NCBI RefSeq assembly: GCF_000090795.2
Contig: NW_003546290.1
Location: forward strand, 1-64,000
Direction: 5' to 3'
DNA length: 64,000 nt
From: Amphimedon queenslandica
Lineage: Eukaryota > Porifera > Demospongiae > Haplosclerida > Niphatidae
Shown piece after piece: positions 1-12,241 of the stretch (its first letter is position 1; every line of letters begins with the position of its first letter). The notes beneath the pieces were generated by a model that worked only from the letters and a program-made list of their open reading frames with translations, searched no databases and was not told the origin of the DNA. The position numbers were made by a program, and so were the translations under genes.

Positions 1-23
1 TTATTAAAATTATTATTTTCTAT

Positions 24-286
24 TACTGTACAGCCAGAAAATTTGACTGTCTAAAACTTTAGCGGTACTCAGCTCTTCTTGAAGCTGCTCCTTGGCAGCC
101 CTTGCCCCCAGTCTTGACTGAAATAGTGAGAAATACTGCCATTTTGGCATTTTTTAGTATCATGTGCCTATGAAGGAATCCGCCCATCATTACAATTATT
201 ATTGATGGTTATAATATTGGCGGTTTTATTTTGAACCGCCAATCCGCCAGATTTAATTCTCCACCAAATTTTCCGGCTATACGGTA
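24..286. repeat. Inverted-repeat (MITE-like) element
   Basis: The left end reads TACTGTACAGCCAGAAAATT and the right end is its near reverse complement, closing in GGCTATACGGTA. No coding capacity is visible inside. The TACCGTAT-type ends recur in several other elements of this window, which suggests mobilisation by one shared transposase source. Confidence 0.6.
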
Positions 287-828
287 TCACTTATTCTGTT
301 AAGATGGCTGCCTACAGTATCTTACTTTGTTCTGTTTATAACTATTATTATTATTAATGATACATTATTACAAGATGAATGTAAAACATTAAGGGGACGA
401 GCCAAGCAAAGGATTATACATCATTATTACTATTTACGTCTGTCTGTCTGTTGCTAATAAAAAATTTGAGTTGATTCCAACACCAAATTTTGTGCAATGG
501 GCAATTTTTGAATTACTATATCACTACCAAACGTGTACACTAGCATCGTTACTATAAATAGTATCAATTACTACAATAGACAATGATATATCATATACTA
601 CAATAGCATAGTCTCAATCAATAGCATTGTACTATAAATAGCATCAGTGTTACTATAAATAGAATCATTTACCTTTATTCCTAAGGAAGAATGACACTAT
701 GTCTCAGTTCCAGTCTCCAGTGCATTGAGTGGGAGGGAACATTGATCCAATGAATTAAGAGACTCACCTCTTCAACTACAATACATTGACACCTAATACA
801 ATAAAAATAATAAAATACTAATAGGAGG
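287..828. other. Intergenic; degenerate ACTATAAATAG minisatellite
   Basis: No gene is seen. Between about 548 and 670 the unit ACTATAAATAG(C/T)ATC recurs several times with drift. A related ACTATTAATAG motif recurs at 45.9-46.15 kb. Confidence 0.5.
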
Positions 829-1092
829 TACCGTATTTCCTTAAATAGAAGCCGCATTCGAATAAACGCCGGGGTAGCAATACAATTTAACTATAAATAT
901 GCAATACTAGCTTAGGAGTGACTCACTAGTCTAGTGGATAATGCCTGCAGTTCCAGAAGTCAAAAGCATGAGGCCACGGGTTCGAATCCCTCTCTGTGCC
1001 GAAGTTTTTTTTATTTTTTTATATATTTTTTGGAGGTCCTAATATCATTTTAGGAAATAGACGCCCGGGCTTTTATTTAAGGAAATACGGTA
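829..1092. mobile_element. TIR element carrying a tRNA-like segment
   Basis: The perfect terminal inverted repeat TACCGTATTTCCTTAAATA / TATTTAAGGAAATACGGTA bounds 264 bases. Inside the right arm is CGCCCGGGCTTTTATTTAAGG, which is also seen in the elements at 43.8 and 44.4 kb. There is no transposase, so it must be non-autonomous. The centre carries a tRNA-like pol III promoter (separate entry). Confidence 0.8.
915..1000 (+). other. tRNA-like segment with box A and box B
   Basis: Box A TAGTCTAGTGG (927-937) and box B GGTTCGAATCC (979-989) both match the eukaryotic pol III internal promoter consensus, with tRNA-like spacing plus an extended variable region. The acceptor stem pairs poorly, so a working tRNA is unlikely. 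It lies wholly inside a terminal-inverted-repeat element. A T-rich run just downstream could terminate pol III. Confidence 0.55.
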
Positions 1093-1620
1093 TCTTAATT
1101 TCAATTTAATTTTATCATAAAATTGTAAATATTTACCTGGAGTGTTATAGCTAAAAACATTCTACAGTATTCCAGTGGATGAATGGCAACAATGATCATA
1201 GCATTATAGACACTGTAGACCACTGGATAATAATGAAGTTAAGGATCATAATTGTACATTATTAATGATTAATGTACATGTACATGTACATAGATAAAGA
1301 AAGAAAGGAGTATAGACCTTGGGTATTTCAGTTTTGGAGTTTGGCCTTTTCTGAATATGCCGGTAACTTGAAAACTTTAAGTCCGAATCAGCTCAAACTT
1401 CTACACAGCATAAGGAAATCAATATGTACATGTATTAGAAAATCTACATAAAATTTGGAATGATTTTTTAGCCATTTTCTAGAAAAACCATGGGCTCTAA
1501 AATCTAAATAATACTCAAGGCTATATAATTATAGCCTTGAGTATTTGGAAATTTTTTAATGGCCTAAATCAAAAAATTTAAGTCAGAATCAGCTCAAACG
1601 TGGTACACAGCATAATGACA
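1093..1620. repeat. Dispersed repeat, AATCAGCTCAAAC family
   Basis: No gene is seen. Around 1375-1500, and continuing to about 1680, there are two copies of a block that begins with AATCAGCTCAAAC and continues through an ACACAGCATAA(G/T) motif and a CATCAATAT motif to a TTTGGA(G/A) motif. The same block is tandem at 5.6-6.0 kb and inverted at 4.35-4.6 kb. Confidence 0.55.
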
Positions 1621-1956
1621 TCAATATCTATCAAAAGATGTACAAAAAATTTGGAGCCAATTTTGGAAAAGCCTAAGGCTAAGAAATGTGCCTGGGGCAT
1701 TAATAAGGATACACATAATCCCATCCTCAGTGAGAGTGAACAGCAGTGGCCAACTAAAAATGATATCTTTTGAACTTCTCAACATACATGTATTGTGGAA
1801 GAGTGTCATCATACTGGAAGGACTCCATGAAGACTAAAGAGAGGCCATTAGATTGTTGCTGGAATGAGAAGGAGGTATTTAAAGAACTATCATTAGCTAG
1901 TCGAATGACGTCATTCTTATGAGAGCCAAGTACTGTTAGTGTATCAAGACTGGAGC
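1621..1956 (-). CDS. Candidate two-exon fragment, unrecognised
   Basis: On the minus strand a strong acceptor (CTCTCCTCTCAATAG) opens an exon at 1956 that runs to 1788, ending before GTATGT. A 34-base intron then leads to a second exon from 1753 that stays open to a stop near 1621. The codon phases match across the junction. The joined product reads ...DDTLPQYI-WPLLFTLTEDGIM..., with alternating hydrophobic strands typical of a real beta-rich domain. I do not recognise the family. It could be the 3' end of the gene whose candidate exons lie at 2.6 and 6-7 kb, but the phase with the 2.6 kb exon does not fit, so another exon or another gene is implied. The low complexity of the surroundings and the very short intron are the main doubts. 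Confidence 0.35.
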
Positions 1957-2594
1957 CTATTGAGAGGAGAGAAGAATAATTAATAACTATTAATAACAAA
2001 ATGTATTGATGGGGAGAAACTTGAAAAATTCATAAGAAATCCAAATTTAATTGGTATCAGCTCAAACTTTCTATGCAGCATAAGAAAACGTATATGCATC
2101 AGAAAAAATTATAAAAATGCTGAAATTAACTACATGTACGTGTATCAAAATATTAAAAATGAAGAATTCTCTTTTCTCATTTTTGACAAAATTTGAGGGT
2201 CTTAGGCCCGGTTTAAGAGCAACTTGACAATCCAATAAAAAAGCTATTGCCAAAATTCGTGCGAAATCCTGACACATTGATGTCTTTATGTTATGCACTA
2301 CATGTATGTAGAAAGTTATTAATAAACAATTTTTGAGTTATGACCATTTAAAAACAATTTAATTTTCAAAAAAGTGTTTTTTATCCAAAATTATCCTAAT
2401 TTTTATTACATTTTAAATACAAATTAATGTTCTTTATGCTATGCAGAAAGATTCAAGTTGAATCTTATAAATAATTTTTAAGTTATATTTTTAAAAGCAA
2501 AGCAAATTGCAAATTTGCTCCGAAATCTCCCCTATATACATGTAGTACATTTTAAAAATATCCATGTACATGTACTTTATTTACATTCCCTTAC

Positions 2595-5500
2595 TCTGTG
2601 AGTAATGTTGCTCTTGTCTTTAAGCTGATTCTCATCTCCAAATGCTCTCTTCTCATTTTAGCCTCTACCATCACCGGCATGTGCGCAGGGTGAAATGGAT
2701 ACTGTATATATAAACCAAGGGATAAACAAAGTGATGCACTGTATTAATGAGGGATCTTGTACCTACTTGGAGCAAGTAAAGGTTATTAGCCAGACCTTGG
2801 GCTAAGTATATTAGTATCTATAAAAAGAGAGAAGGAAGGCTGGAAGGGTAGAGTGAGGAGACTGTCTGTCCATAGACACTCAGGTACACTATGATGACTC
2901 CACGTGGTTAAAACTTAAAAGGCAAGGTCAACCACGCCCCTGAGATTTGAACATGCAATAAAAAATTATTTTTATACCACAAATGGTATTAATTTTTGCC
3001 AAAAAAGTAAAATATAAATAAAATAATTTTAAATTTCAATTTCAAATTAGAGTCAAGCCCTGATGATTTTAGAAGAATGCAGGCCTTGCTGATTTCTACA
3101 TAAATAAAATTCTGCTCGGAAGTATTTTTATAGATCATCTACAACAAACCTGAGTGTCAAGTAATCTTTCAAACCTATACTTCTTGATTTAGCCCACTCC
3201 ATTAGTGCAATCCTATGATAAACATTTGATGCTATAATGCTAAGTTTACTTTATAAAATCATTTTGAGGTACAAGGCGACAAACAACAATTATAGGCTTG
3301 ACTTACAAGCATAAAATATTCCTTGACATCACCTCACCAATAACAATGATGGCATGAGCTAAGTGTTAGATGAACATGATTGATACCTTAAACATACCCT
3401 GGAGCAAGGTCAAGCTCAATAGCTTCCTGCAAGTGCAAGGAAGCTAGCTGCTTTCTGAACTGGTAATGGAAGACCAAGACTAGTACAACACCTAGATTGT
3501 AGTTATAATAAGAATTATTTCTAAGTCAGTATAGTTGATTTTTATACAGTATTCATTGCTGGGCTTGCTGCTTGACGAATAAGTTTCAAGCATCTTCCTA
3601 TTTCTTTCTTTTACTGACATGATACAGTACATATGAAAAAACTAACAATCAAAAGATAAATCTCTTTTAAAGAGGTACAATGCATACTGTATAACTTTTG
3701 GCTAGAACTCCACAAAGTGTATACTCACAACATATATGTACATGTACTGTGCAGTTGAGTAGTTAGTACTCAGTAGTCACATTATACCTGTATGTAACCA
3801 CATGAATAATGGATGCATACATAGACATGTAGTCCAGTACCATAGTACTACAGGGCATTCCTACAAAATTCACAATATGAGAATTTTCCACTTTTATAAT
3901 TTTTATGCATAATTATTACACATGTCCTTATATCAACTTTAAGCTGATTCTGATCAAAATTTGAATCAAAAAAGTTGTTAAAAAATTGGGCCAATGACCA
4001 AGTGTATCAACTTTAAATCAAATTTGAAATTTTTGTGAGTCTGTAGAGTTGCTCAAAAAATGGGGACAATGAACAATGGCTATAGACTTTAGTCAAAGGC
4101 CAAGTTTTGTCAGAAATGGCTAGGTGAAAATTTCATTTTGTCAATAATAAGTGCTCCAACTTTGTGGTTACTTGCATAAATATATGTAATGAATTTGATT
4201 GAAAAGTGATTAAAGGGAGTTCCCATTTATTGTGTTCTACACTGCTGTACACTATTTTATGCATAAAGTTTGAACTAAATTCACATTATGACCGTTAAAA
4301 ATAATGCTAAAAAATTGGCTCTGAAATTACCCTCATTTTTTATGATACATATTGATGCCCTTAAGATGCAAAGTTTGAGCTGATTGGAAGCTCAAGTTTT
4401 TGAAATAGGGTTGTCTTAAAATGAATCAATTTTTGAAATACCCTACACTTATTTGATAAAGCTCATGGTTTTATCAAAAAAATGTCTCCAAAACAATCCA
4501 AACTTTCTAATAAATATTGATGTGCTTATGCTGTGTAGAAAGTTTGAGCCAATTTTTATTTTTGATGCATGGCCATTTAACCCTCAGCTCTGTTTTATTG
4601 AGAAATTTGCTTGCATTGGTCAAAGTTTATATATCTTCAGGAGAAATTTTTTAATAACACTTTCAAGTAAGCTGGTGAAATTATGTCACATTTGGTAAAA
4701 GTCAATATAATAGACTTAGTGGTCAATTAACAGTATAGCTGCTGTAGCATGCATGCAACTAAAAATTAAATCCCAATAGCAATTGAAATCACTTGATGTA
4801 ATTTTAAGGATACAATCAAGCAATTTCTCTCATATTCTTGAGTCTGATACTCTTCCTCAGTACATTGTATTGAAATCATTGAAAATTAGGAGCAATGATG
4901 CACTCTGTTTGTTTTCTAAAGTGAAATCAATCAAAGTAGATGAGATCACTATTGGTATTGATAGTTTAAGTTTATTGCTTAGTATTGTATCAGCAAATGA
5001 TATGACTGTTTCTATTAAGGAAATACATCAGTCTGTTCTTGAGATAATTTTTAATTCACTGTCACCAGCTAAACCACCTTACCTTCAATTGATAGTAGAC
5101 AGTGGATATGGTCCTTCATCAAAGATACCAATATTGTATGATACTTAAAAGATGTGGTGCCATTAAACTGAAGAAAGCTGTAATCATTGATGAATGGGAC
5201 CGGGAGATGAAGCTTAATAATTTAATGTAAATACACATGTAAATACAATGCTTCTTCTGCTTTAATACATTAAATTTTTGTGTTTATTGGTACTGACCAA
5301 CAATGCATACACTTGTTCATTAAAGATCAAATTATTAATTAATGATTAACTATTGATTATTACACTGCTTGTATGTTGAATTTCAATTTTAAAAGTACCA
5401 ACAACATATGAATGGAAGAGAGACATAGTGCCATCAAACTGAAGAAAGGGATAATACACGTGACACAAATATACTTGATGTATGCTAAGTACAAATCCTT

Positions 5501-6942
5501 ACCAAAAGTAATAACTAACTAATAACTTAATATTACATGCATATATTTTAAGCAAATTTTGGAGCAAATTTTTTGAAAAAAACCATGGGCTATAGTATAG
5601 GGTATTTTTACAATTTTGACATATTTTTTTTTAAATGGTGATAAATCAAAAATTTGAAGTCAGAATCAGCTCAAACTTTCTACACAGAAGTACATCAATA
5701 TGCATCAGAAATCATAATAAAATTCGGTTTCGTTTTGGAGCCAATTTTTGGAAAAAAATGAAAAAAGTTTTAAGAAATGGCCATAACACAAAAAATTGAA
5801 ATCAAAATTGGCTACATAACACAAACACATCAATATGCATCAGAAAACATAATAGAAATTTGGGGTAATTTTGGAGCCAATTTTCAGAAACAAACCATGG
5901 GCTACAGCACAGTCAAGTTTTTTAATTGGCCACAACACAGAAAATTAAAGTCAAAATTGCCTCAAACTTCTTACATAGCATTAAGGACATCAACATGTAT
6001 CAGAAAATGTAATAAAAATTGGGGATGATTTTGGAGCTATAGTAACAGCTTACCCAGCAATGAAGACATAAGCATTATCCTCTCAAGCCACTCCCGCACA
6101 AGCTCTTCTGATCTTTGATTGTATCTTGAACATTTTACTTTAATTTCCTACAACCATTACATAATGTACAACATTTGAAACATGAAGTATCTCACTGATA
6201 GGAACACATACAGTATAGAGGTATACTACTATAAGGTAGTACAATAAAAGTACAGAGTACATGTACACAAACAATACCGGGTATACACATCAACTTCCTA
6301 TCAACAATGTACAAGCATGTTCTCTGTATGCTCTCATGTACTCTATTTTGTGTTCCTATCCCTAATGTGCTTGAGTAATGTACACATACATGCACACTAA
6401 TGATAAGCAATGTAATGCTGCTGCAAATGAACAACAATTTCATTAGCAGAAGCCAAAAGTCGTTTATAACACAAGTATATAGTAAATGAATGTAGCTTTA
6501 TGTAATTTTGAAGCTTAATAAAAAAATGAATGCAACTATATAAGTAATACTGAGTCTTGCTTACTTGATCTCTTGAAAAAGCAGTAAATTTTAGGAGTTT
6601 TGAAGCAGTGACTTCCATTCACTTTTAAAGAAATAATCAGCTCTCTCTCAGCAACATCCAAAACAACATTAAGTGACCTGTGTGTAATAATAACTTGAGA
6701 AAGGAGAGAGTGAGTCAAAGAATAACATTACTAAGACATGGATTAAGAGAGGAAGTGTAAGAAAGAAAGAACTACAAGTAGGAGCAAAAGGGAATGAGCA
6801 GACACTATGGCATTGTACTGTCATAAAGAACTTACAAGGCTGGCCAGGTACAACTGATGAGCTCAATTTCTCATCAACGAATGATCTAAAGGAAGCACAA
6901 CCAGTCCCTAATGCATGTAAAATGAAATCATTACCACTTGGC
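2595..6942 (-). CDS. Candidate multi-exon gene, unrecognised (partial)
   Basis: Four minus-strand exons chain in phase with GT-AG borders. They are 6836 to about 6942 (ends ...SSSVVPGQP, donor GTAAGT), 6565-6693 (acceptor CTCCTTTCTCAAG, contains LNVVLDVAERELIISLKVNG, donor GTAAGC), 6054-6137 (contains RSEELVREWLERIMLMSSLL, donor GTAAGC) and 2595-2664 (contains EAKMRREHLEMRISLKTRAT, donor GTAAGG). The 6 kb exons look like a beta-strand region passing into an amphipathic helix, and the 2.6 kb exon would extend the helix. The first exon and the true start are not found. I do not recognise the protein. The 3.4 kb intron before the last exon is filled with repeats and with an unrelated plus-strand frame at 4.8 kb, so that last link is the weakest. 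Confidence 0.4.
2665..4782. other. Intergenic or intronic, AT-rich
   Basis: No convincing gene is seen. Inverted copies of the AATCAGCTCAAAC repeat family occur at about 4340-4600 (read as TGTGTAGAAAGTTTGAGC on the plus strand), with weaker ones near 3.9 kb. Confidence 0.4.
4783..5228 (+). pseudogene. Leucine-rich C-terminal fragment, frame-broken
   Basis: An open frame of 121 codons, rich in Leu, Ile and Ser (for example IGIDSLSLLLSIVSANDMTV), ends at 5148. A second frame shifted by one carries on at once as LKRCGAIKLKKAVIIDEWDR and stops at 5228. The join suggests a single-base lesion or a missed short intron. The composition resembles leucine-rich-repeat-type receptor tails, but no canonical repeat can be shown. 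It lies inside the proposed large intron of a minus-strand gene, so it may be an inserted gene remnant. Confidence 0.3.
5229..5559. other. Intergenic, nothing seen
   Basis: AT-rich sequence; I see no gene, terminal repeat or RNA gene here. Confidence 0.4.
5560..6045. repeat. Tandem repeat, unit about 150 bases
   Basis: Three successive degenerate units each contain CATCAA(T/C)ATG(C/T)ATCAGAAA (near 5693, 5828 and 5990), then AAATTTGG and TTTTGGAGCCAATTTT, with CCATGGGCTA in two of them. Diverged copies occur at 1.4-1.7 kb, and inverted ones at 4.35-4.6 kb. Confidence 0.6.
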
Positions 6943-7389
6943 ATAATAATTAAAATTCTATGCATGTATACTATTGTGCGATATAAGTATACAGTATATA
7001 AACATTATGCATATATTGCATTATTTATATACCAGGTCCAATGATAATGATATGCCTGGATGAAGGAAAAAGAATGCTCCCTCACTAGCCAGATCAATAA
7101 AATAGTGTCATTCTCTGCTAATTGGACATAATTAAAAACTAATTATGCATCATCTCTTACTAAGGATCCAGTGATGCTAGCCAAATAGTGCAAACACCCT
7201 AACAAAAACAAGAATCAGTAAATACGATACTGTAACAGTGAAGGTTATTAAAGTTAGCAGCACATTCCACTTAAACTACAGCTAGCACACTAGACAGCAA
7301 TGAATTAATAAGGCGAGGCCAATAATAATTGGTGTGTATAAATAGATAAAACAAAAGTCTACAAGGTCAGAAAAACTAAGGAAAGAAAG

Positions 7390-8475
7390 ATGTTGCTGTT
7401 GCTAATGATCCTGATCTCTTCTAATAGTATAGCCAGTGGATCTTACTGTATGTCTACTAATCAAGGTCACTCTGGGTCCTTCTATCTAAGAGTCTGTTGT
7501 GTTATTGACAACTTGGGAAGGAGCGTTACTATCAAAGGGAATGGCATCAATAGATACATTCTCTGTCCAAAAGTACTACCAAAGTCTTGTCCATCAGGTA
7601 AAGATACAAGTATATTATTAAGCTTAGTAATTTTCCATAGAAAAAAATTGTAAGGACTTAAATAGCAAAGGTAGCACTATTAATGGAAATTATATCATAT
7701 ATCCTGATGGAGAGACTCAAGTTGAGGTACAGTAGATAGAATTATACATTTCTATCATTGATATACTGTACAGGTATATTGTGACATGAATGGTATCAAT
7801 TGCGATGGAGAAGGTGGTTGGACTAGAGTAGGGTATCTTAATATGACCCAGTCTGGGGCTACCTGTCCTACTGGACTAACAAGATACACCTTCAATAACA
7901 TTAATCATCCTCTTTGTGGTAGGGCACAAGTTGCTGGCTGCGCCGCTTCAACTAGCTTCTCATCTAACGGACTAACATACAACAAAGTCTGTGGACAAGT
8001 TAGAGGATATCAATTTCATGATACTGATGCATTCTACCATTTAAGTACTACCATAGACAGTTTTTATGTTGATGGTGTAGCCATTACTTATGGAAGCAAT
8101 CCTCGCAAACATATCTGGACGTATGCAGGAGGCAACATAGAGGATGACACAACTGCAGATGGGTGTCCATGTAACACTGGATTCAATGGTAATAGAAATC
8201 TTTCAGCAACATTCATTGGGTCTCATTATTATTGTGAGTCAGGATTAGACTCCAGTCCAGCCAAAAGTGTTCTCTATGCTGCTGATCCATTATGGGATGG
8301 ACAGCAATGTGATGGTCCAGAGATTACCTGCTGTCCAGCTAACTCTAAGATGCCTTGGTTCTATCGTTCACTAGATACACAAACCACTGATGATATTGAA
8401 CTGAGACTATGTAGTAGCTTACCACATAGTTTAGAAGACACTCCAGTTGATATAATTGAACTTTACATTAAATAA
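7390..8475 (+). CDS. Secreted intelectin/fibrinogen-like lectin, three exons
   Basis: The exons are 7390-7597, 7641-7726 and 7774-8475, all with GT-AG borders and matching phases, giving 331 residues. The N-terminus MLLLLMILISSNSIASG is a clear signal peptide, so the product should be secreted. The second exon joins to give YPDGETQVE-VYCDMNG, followed by GGWTRVGYLNMT. This is the entry motif of fibrinogen C-terminal and intelectin-like domains. The long third exon is Cys-rich, with HIWTYAGG, CPC, YYCESG, DPLWDG, CC and TTDDIELRLC, the signature of an abundant cnidarian/sponge family of extracellular proteins resembling intelectins. The likely role is glycan or matrix recognition outside the cell; the ligand is unknown. 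The sequence upstream (TATAAATAGAT near 7339) could serve as a TATA-like element. All reading frames are intact. Confidence 0.75.
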
Positions 8476-9666
8476 TACTGTTCACAATTTACAGTTTATA
8501 GCATGTAAATCTAAAAGTCATTTTTGATAATTAGCTACTACATTGTATGTATGGAATTCAATACAATCATACATGAGCAAATGATGATAATAAATTATAA
8601 CACTTGAACTGTACATGTGTGAAGGACTGAGAACAGTGGTACATTAAAGTACATGCATTTGTGAGTTGTTATCATTCTTGGCTGTATAAGTCTTAAGTGT
8701 GCCATTTATTAATTGTGTGTCACATATAGACAGGTGACATTATAGGAAGTATAGTAGCGGTATGCAAGTATATCACAATTTTGATCATGCAAGGAATAAT
8801 TTCCAAAAATTTATCTAATGTTGGCTATAAAGTGCAGTGCCAAATGCCATAAAAATAGACACCAATCACCTCAATCCTCTTTTAGTAGTAAACACCAAAC
8901 AGATATTCTACATTGGTCAGAGCATGAGGGATTAGAAGAGGGGTAAGATCACACCCATTGAGCCCTATTTAAGTTGTATATCAGTAAAATAATGAATACT
9001 GATGCAGAAAATAGTTTGAAGGAAGCAAAAAACAATGAATCTTGAAGTGGTTATGCATTGATATGTATATTGGCGCATTTCTAGTTTTTGTAATTTTATA
9101 TGCATTAAAATATCATCACTAGCTACATAGAAAGTTAATAAATTTGACAAAATGCATATTCAAAACAATTTGTACTAAAACAAAGTAAGCTATTGAAAAG
9201 AGCAAACTGATTAAGAATGAGACACAAAAAAGCACAACTGCAACAAAATTTATTATTAATCACTCATCTGTTCAAGAAGTGGCTCGCGCAATTCAGGATA
9301 ATCTCCACAATCAGCTTCGTAATGATGATGTTGAAGTGTAGGACTTACAAAACGATAAAAAGGAAAAATCTTATGACACAATTTATTATTCTTATCCAAT
9401 TGGCCAGTGGACAATAAGATGTGATAAACAATGATAAAACAGAAAATAAAAACAAAGTAGTAACTTTAAAGAGTGAAGAACAGTATCATGTACTTTGAAG
9501 AATATGAGTAAATGTATTGACCAATTAAGATGATAAAGTTTATTACCAGAAGCAAAGAGAGGTTAAGTAAATTGAGGTCTTTGTTTCTGAAGGGCATTGA
9601 ACAGGTCTGCAGGTACAAGAAGATATTGTATACAATGAAAAGGATTAGAAACAGTGCTCCTGTATT
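8476..9666. other. Intergenic; one weak plus-strand frame
   Basis: No clear gene is seen. A short plus-strand stretch near 9220-9340 can be read as SSVQEVARAIQDNLHNQLRN before a stop. It looks protein-like, but I found no matching neighbours, so I leave it uncalled. Confidence 0.35.
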
Positions 9667-11990
9667 TCAAGCAAAATTTTCAAAGACATACAGGAGCAGC
9701 AAAAACAATTGGTACAATGAAAACCAATACCACCTGTTAGTTTTGTATGGAGCATAAATCGCCTCATAAAATGGATGAATGTACTCTCTAAATCTGTCCC
9801 ATTTCAATAGATATTTACCAAACAGTATCAATACAAAATATGGTGTCAAAATGACTCCCACTACAATTGATGTTATTATCATTAGCCATGTATGTTCTAT
9901 CACTTCTATGCTTCCATATTTAAGAGCTCCAGTATTATACTAAACAATCTTTTCTCCCTTACCTTCTTCGTAGACCTTTGCTGAACCAAATACATCAATA
10001 ATGGCTTCAAGAAGTTTAGTGAAGGAAAGGTGAACAATGGTAACTAAAACTTGGACTGAAGACTTTGACAATTTGTTGGATACTCGAGATTAAAAATGAC
10101 TCAAAATAATGAGAAAAACAATAATGAGTATGAGATAGACAGGAAAGAGTATGCTCAGTCCAGCCTTCCACAGCTCAGTCATCCAATCATAAAAAAAGGG
10201 GAAAACCAAGATTTAGGTTCAACAATGCTATGAATAATTTTGAAAGTTTAACAAAGAAAGACTCTTCGCCACAGTCACCGCATGGCATGCTTAGGTATCT
10301 CAAGATTCCAATGTTGGCAGTTTGAGCATAAAATATGATGCCATTTAGAGCACCATTTGCAAGAGTCAGCCCAAAGGTGTATAATAGCAACACAAGTAGA
10401 GGACCAGCTAAAATATATGATTGATGTCAGAGGCCACCATATACTGGTACATAACTTACATTCTTTAGAACCAAAGACCACACTGTATTTAAGAATACAC
10501 TCACCACAAAAGGCACCTGTTCTAGAGCCATAGCATAAAGGTATTGTGTCAGAGGTTGTTGATGAATGGAGGTACAATCCATTCTTGTTCACTTTTAATA
10601 AGTCGAACTGAGTGCCAGTATTACAATAACTTGGATTGCAGTAGATAACTCCAAATCCTCCATTTTGTCTATGACTCACATTAACTCATATAGATCTACG
10701 CAAATCAAAAGGTTTAGAAAAAGCATTTTTTTCTATATCACATGAAATTTGTTCTTCAAACTCTTTGATGTGCCTAAAAACTCTAGAGCAGACACAAACA
10801 CCTTTTGTGTTATCGAAGTGGAAACCAATTAGACAATCACTCAACCAAACTTCTATATAAAAGACCTTGTTTTGTCGTGAAATAGTAAAAAGCAACAATG
10901 ACAACTTGTTGAATGTCAATTTATCAGTTGCGTGTATAGTGAGGTTTATCATTGTGCATCTCAGCATCTGTCCTTCCCTTTAATAACAGTTGATCCTTGA
11001 TCTTTTGAGAACTGCCAGTCTAGTTTTTTTCATTCTTTTCTTTCTAACAGGTATGACTGTTAAAATGTCAAAAGTGAAGCTACCATTTCCATTGAAAACA
11101 TTGACTGGTACATGAACTGATGTTCCTGGATATTATCTATTATTCCCTCCTGTTTCATTGCAAAATTTAATAAATGAAGCAAATGATGCAATATTGTTGA
11201 GAGATACATTTTAAAGACTTTCCAATACAAATTATTGATCTGTGATGCATCTTTAAATCTTGCTAGAGTGCAATTATAGAGGTTTGTTGAGTAAATAGCA
11301 TCACCAGCTAATGTAGCAGTGTTATTAGCAAAATACAAGCTAATATTACTAGCAAGGCTCATGCTGAAATGTTGAAATGTGCAATTTTGAAATACTTCCC
11401 CACTGGCATATATTGCTCCTCCCACTGACTGAGCAGTGTTGTTTGTAAAATTAGCTTTCAGATCATTCATGAGGTAAAGCACACTGTTAAATTCTAGCAT
11501 AAAAGCTGGTGCACGATTGGCAATATTATTAGTGAAATGATAATGTCCTTGCAGTGTAACATTAGTCCAAATACAGAACCAAAGTTGTTTGAAAATACAC
11601 TTGGATGTTTTTCACTTCCTATACCATAAAATGCAAACCCACTGGTCCAGAGTCTACTTGAATTTGTAGATGAACAATAAATGTGAGCTATAGAGTCACT
11701 TGGATGACCAATGAGTGTAAGGGAGTGGGTTATATTAATTCTGCAGTATTTATTTTGAGATATTTCATGAGTCACATTGCTATAAACAAGCAGAGTAACA
11801 TCATCATCAAATATTCCACTGCCATTGCACAGGATCCTCTCCAACTGGTGTCTATCAGTGATGTTCTTAGGCACTGAAGATGAAGTAGACTTATAGTGAA
11901 CAAAATGAAAAGCAGCAGGCAATATGAAAAAAATTTGTGAAGAAAGCCGGACAGTATGGTAAAAGTATTAGTTGGACTATCTATAATCTG
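9667..11990 (-). pseudogene. Decayed membrane receptor with beta-helix ectodomain
   Basis: Read on the minus strand, pieces in changing frames line up with a large receptor family common in sponges and placozoans. The parts, in order, are a signal-peptide-like stretch near 11.95 kb; a beta-helix region with repeats such as FTNNTAQSVGGAIYA and YFANNTATLAGDAIY; a Cys-rich bridge (CVCSRVFRHIKEFEEQISC, then YCNPSYCNTG and FCGECILKYSVVFGS); a membrane segment (PLLVLLLYTFGLTLANG, then IIFYAQTANIG); NLGFPL; and further helices ending near YAPYKTNRWYWFSLYQLFLL. A GTAAGT intron of about 55 bases around 10.43 kb seems preserved. An in-frame TGA replaces an expected Trp near 10685, a frame change falls in a T run near 10190, another stop lies near 10093, and the C-terminus is truncated. 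So it is a pseudogene of a host gene. A second N-terminal fragment lies at 62.4 kb. Confidence 0.6.
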
Positions 11991-12241
11991 TCTCAGCTGA
12001 AAATGAAACTAGTAATTAGTGGAGTTGAGACAAAAACTTATGCTATGCTTTAGAAAAACACTAGCTATAGTTATCAACACCAAAATTCGACTATGATGAC
12101 ACAAAATAATTGCAGTAAGTGTAATAGATTAGTCTAGTTGTTAGGTAAAAACCCTCTGGACTCCTATCACAACAAATACTCAAGTCAGCAAACGATGTTC
12201 ACTTATAAAACTGTGCTAATTTGATACAAAATCCTTTAACA

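Noticed and set aside
915-1000. Functional tRNA gene
   Set aside because: The promoter boxes are good, but the acceptor and anticodon stems do not pair convincingly and the segment lies inside a mobile element.
1754-1999. The minus-strand frame here taken as one uninterrupted small gene
   Set aside because: Good splice signals (acceptor at 1957, donor GTATGT at 1787) and phase with the next exon fit an internal exon better.
6192-6443. 83-codon minus-strand frame with Cys and Val runs
   Set aside because: It lies in the intron between two phase-matched candidate exons and is driven by TACATGTA-type repeats.
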